From Caldithrix sp. (GTDB lineage: Bacteria > KSB1 > UBA2214 > DYKH01), in NCBI GenBank assembly GCA_020722685.1, contig DYKH01000299.1:1-5127 (forward strand): a stretch of 5,127 nt of DNA, given 5' to 3'. The notes beneath the pieces were generated by a model. The model saw nothing but the letters and a program-made list of their open reading frames with translations. It did not search any database and had not been told where the DNA came from. How positions within the stretch are numbered: the first letter of the stretch is position 1; each line of letters begins with the position of its first letter. Positions 5,003-5,127 of the stretch are shown here, piece after piece. The translations under genes and the position numbers were made by a program.

Positions 5003-5126
5003 TTACCAATCTTCCTGCTCTATGGGCAATCGCCGCACACGGAAACCAGCGTCCTCCAACAGCACGATGGCCCCCGATTAGTGGTCTTTCTATTTCAGGC
5101 CATGCAGCCTGAATCCTAACAAACAA
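5003..5126 (-). pseudogene. C-terminal end of an upstream gene, apparently frameshifted at a homopolymer
   Basis: No single frame crosses this end of the window convincingly. One frame is open from 5126 to beyond the C5 run at 5071-5075 and reads IQAAWPEIERPLIG. Another, from the run to TAA at 5003, reads AIVLLEDAGFRVRRLPIEQE and ends in DW. Removing one base of the run joins them into a natural-looking, roughly 40-residue C-terminal tail. The tail ends 56 nt before the next start codon, with the Shine-Dalgarno between, as expected for an upstream operon member. The L-L-E-D-A-G-F-R-V segment occurs in the C-terminal parts of many enzymes and does not name a family. It may be a real pseudogene, a sequencing or assembly error, or a coincidence. 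The gene continues beyond the window. Confidence 0.33.
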
Positions 5127-5127
5127 G

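Noticed and set aside
4862..5119. Plus-strand 85-codon ORF at the right edge
   Set aside because: It is low in recognisable structure, has no ribosome site, and lies opposite the better supported 37-codon ORF and upstream gene tail.
1..5127. CRISPR array, tRNA or rRNA genes, full insertion sequence
   Set aside because: No regularly spaced repeats, cloverleaf-like segments, rRNA sequence or transposase motifs were seen.

Overview
The window reads like a piece of a diderm (Gram-negative type) bacterial genome, probably an uncultivated lineage or metagenome contig. The evidence is a GT9 (heptosyltransferase-type) gene beside two more glycosyltransferases, AGGAG-like ribosome binding sites, tight operon packing and scattered palindromic intergenic repeats. 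I cannot name a phylum from sequence alone. All convincing genes lie on the minus strand, so transcription runs from high to low coordinates.

Right part, 5127 to 1509: a surface-polysaccharide (LPS, O-antigen or similar glycan) operon. It begins with the end of an upstream gene that seems to change frame at a C5 run (5003-5126). Next comes a 37-codon ORF with an excellent Shine-Dalgarno (4833-4946). Three glycosyltransferases follow: a divergent GT-B type protein (3718-4863), a canonical GT4 enzyme (2609-3721) and a GT9 heptosyltransferase-like enzyme (1509-2612). The three are joined by 4-bp stop/start overlaps (ATGA, GTGA), so they are probably translationally coupled. The operon promoter is outside the window.

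Middle, 1508 to 1007: about 500 bp without a large gene. It holds a hairpin behind GT9, a REP-like palindrome, a possible 49-codon single-pass membrane protein (1225-1374), a candidate small element of 122 bp bounded by 10-bp direct repeats and carrying a perfect palindrome (1071-1212), and a good sigma70-type promoter (1040-1068).

Left part, 1006 to 61: a second transcription unit. The promoter drives a 115-aa extremely acidic, tryptophan-rich low-complexity protein (659-1006). A Nudix hydrolase follows 51 bp later (137-607), and a clear intrinsic terminator (61-99) ends the unit. Another REP-like palindrome lies at 9-34.

The glycosyltransferases presumably act in series on one glycan at the cytoplasmic face of the inner membrane. 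The link between the acidic protein and the Nudix enzyme rests only on shared transcription. The least explained parts are the acidic Trp-Glu protein, the leader-like 37-codon ORF containing a hairpin plus T6 tract ahead of the first glycosyltransferase, and the repeat-bounded segment next to the acidic gene's promoter.
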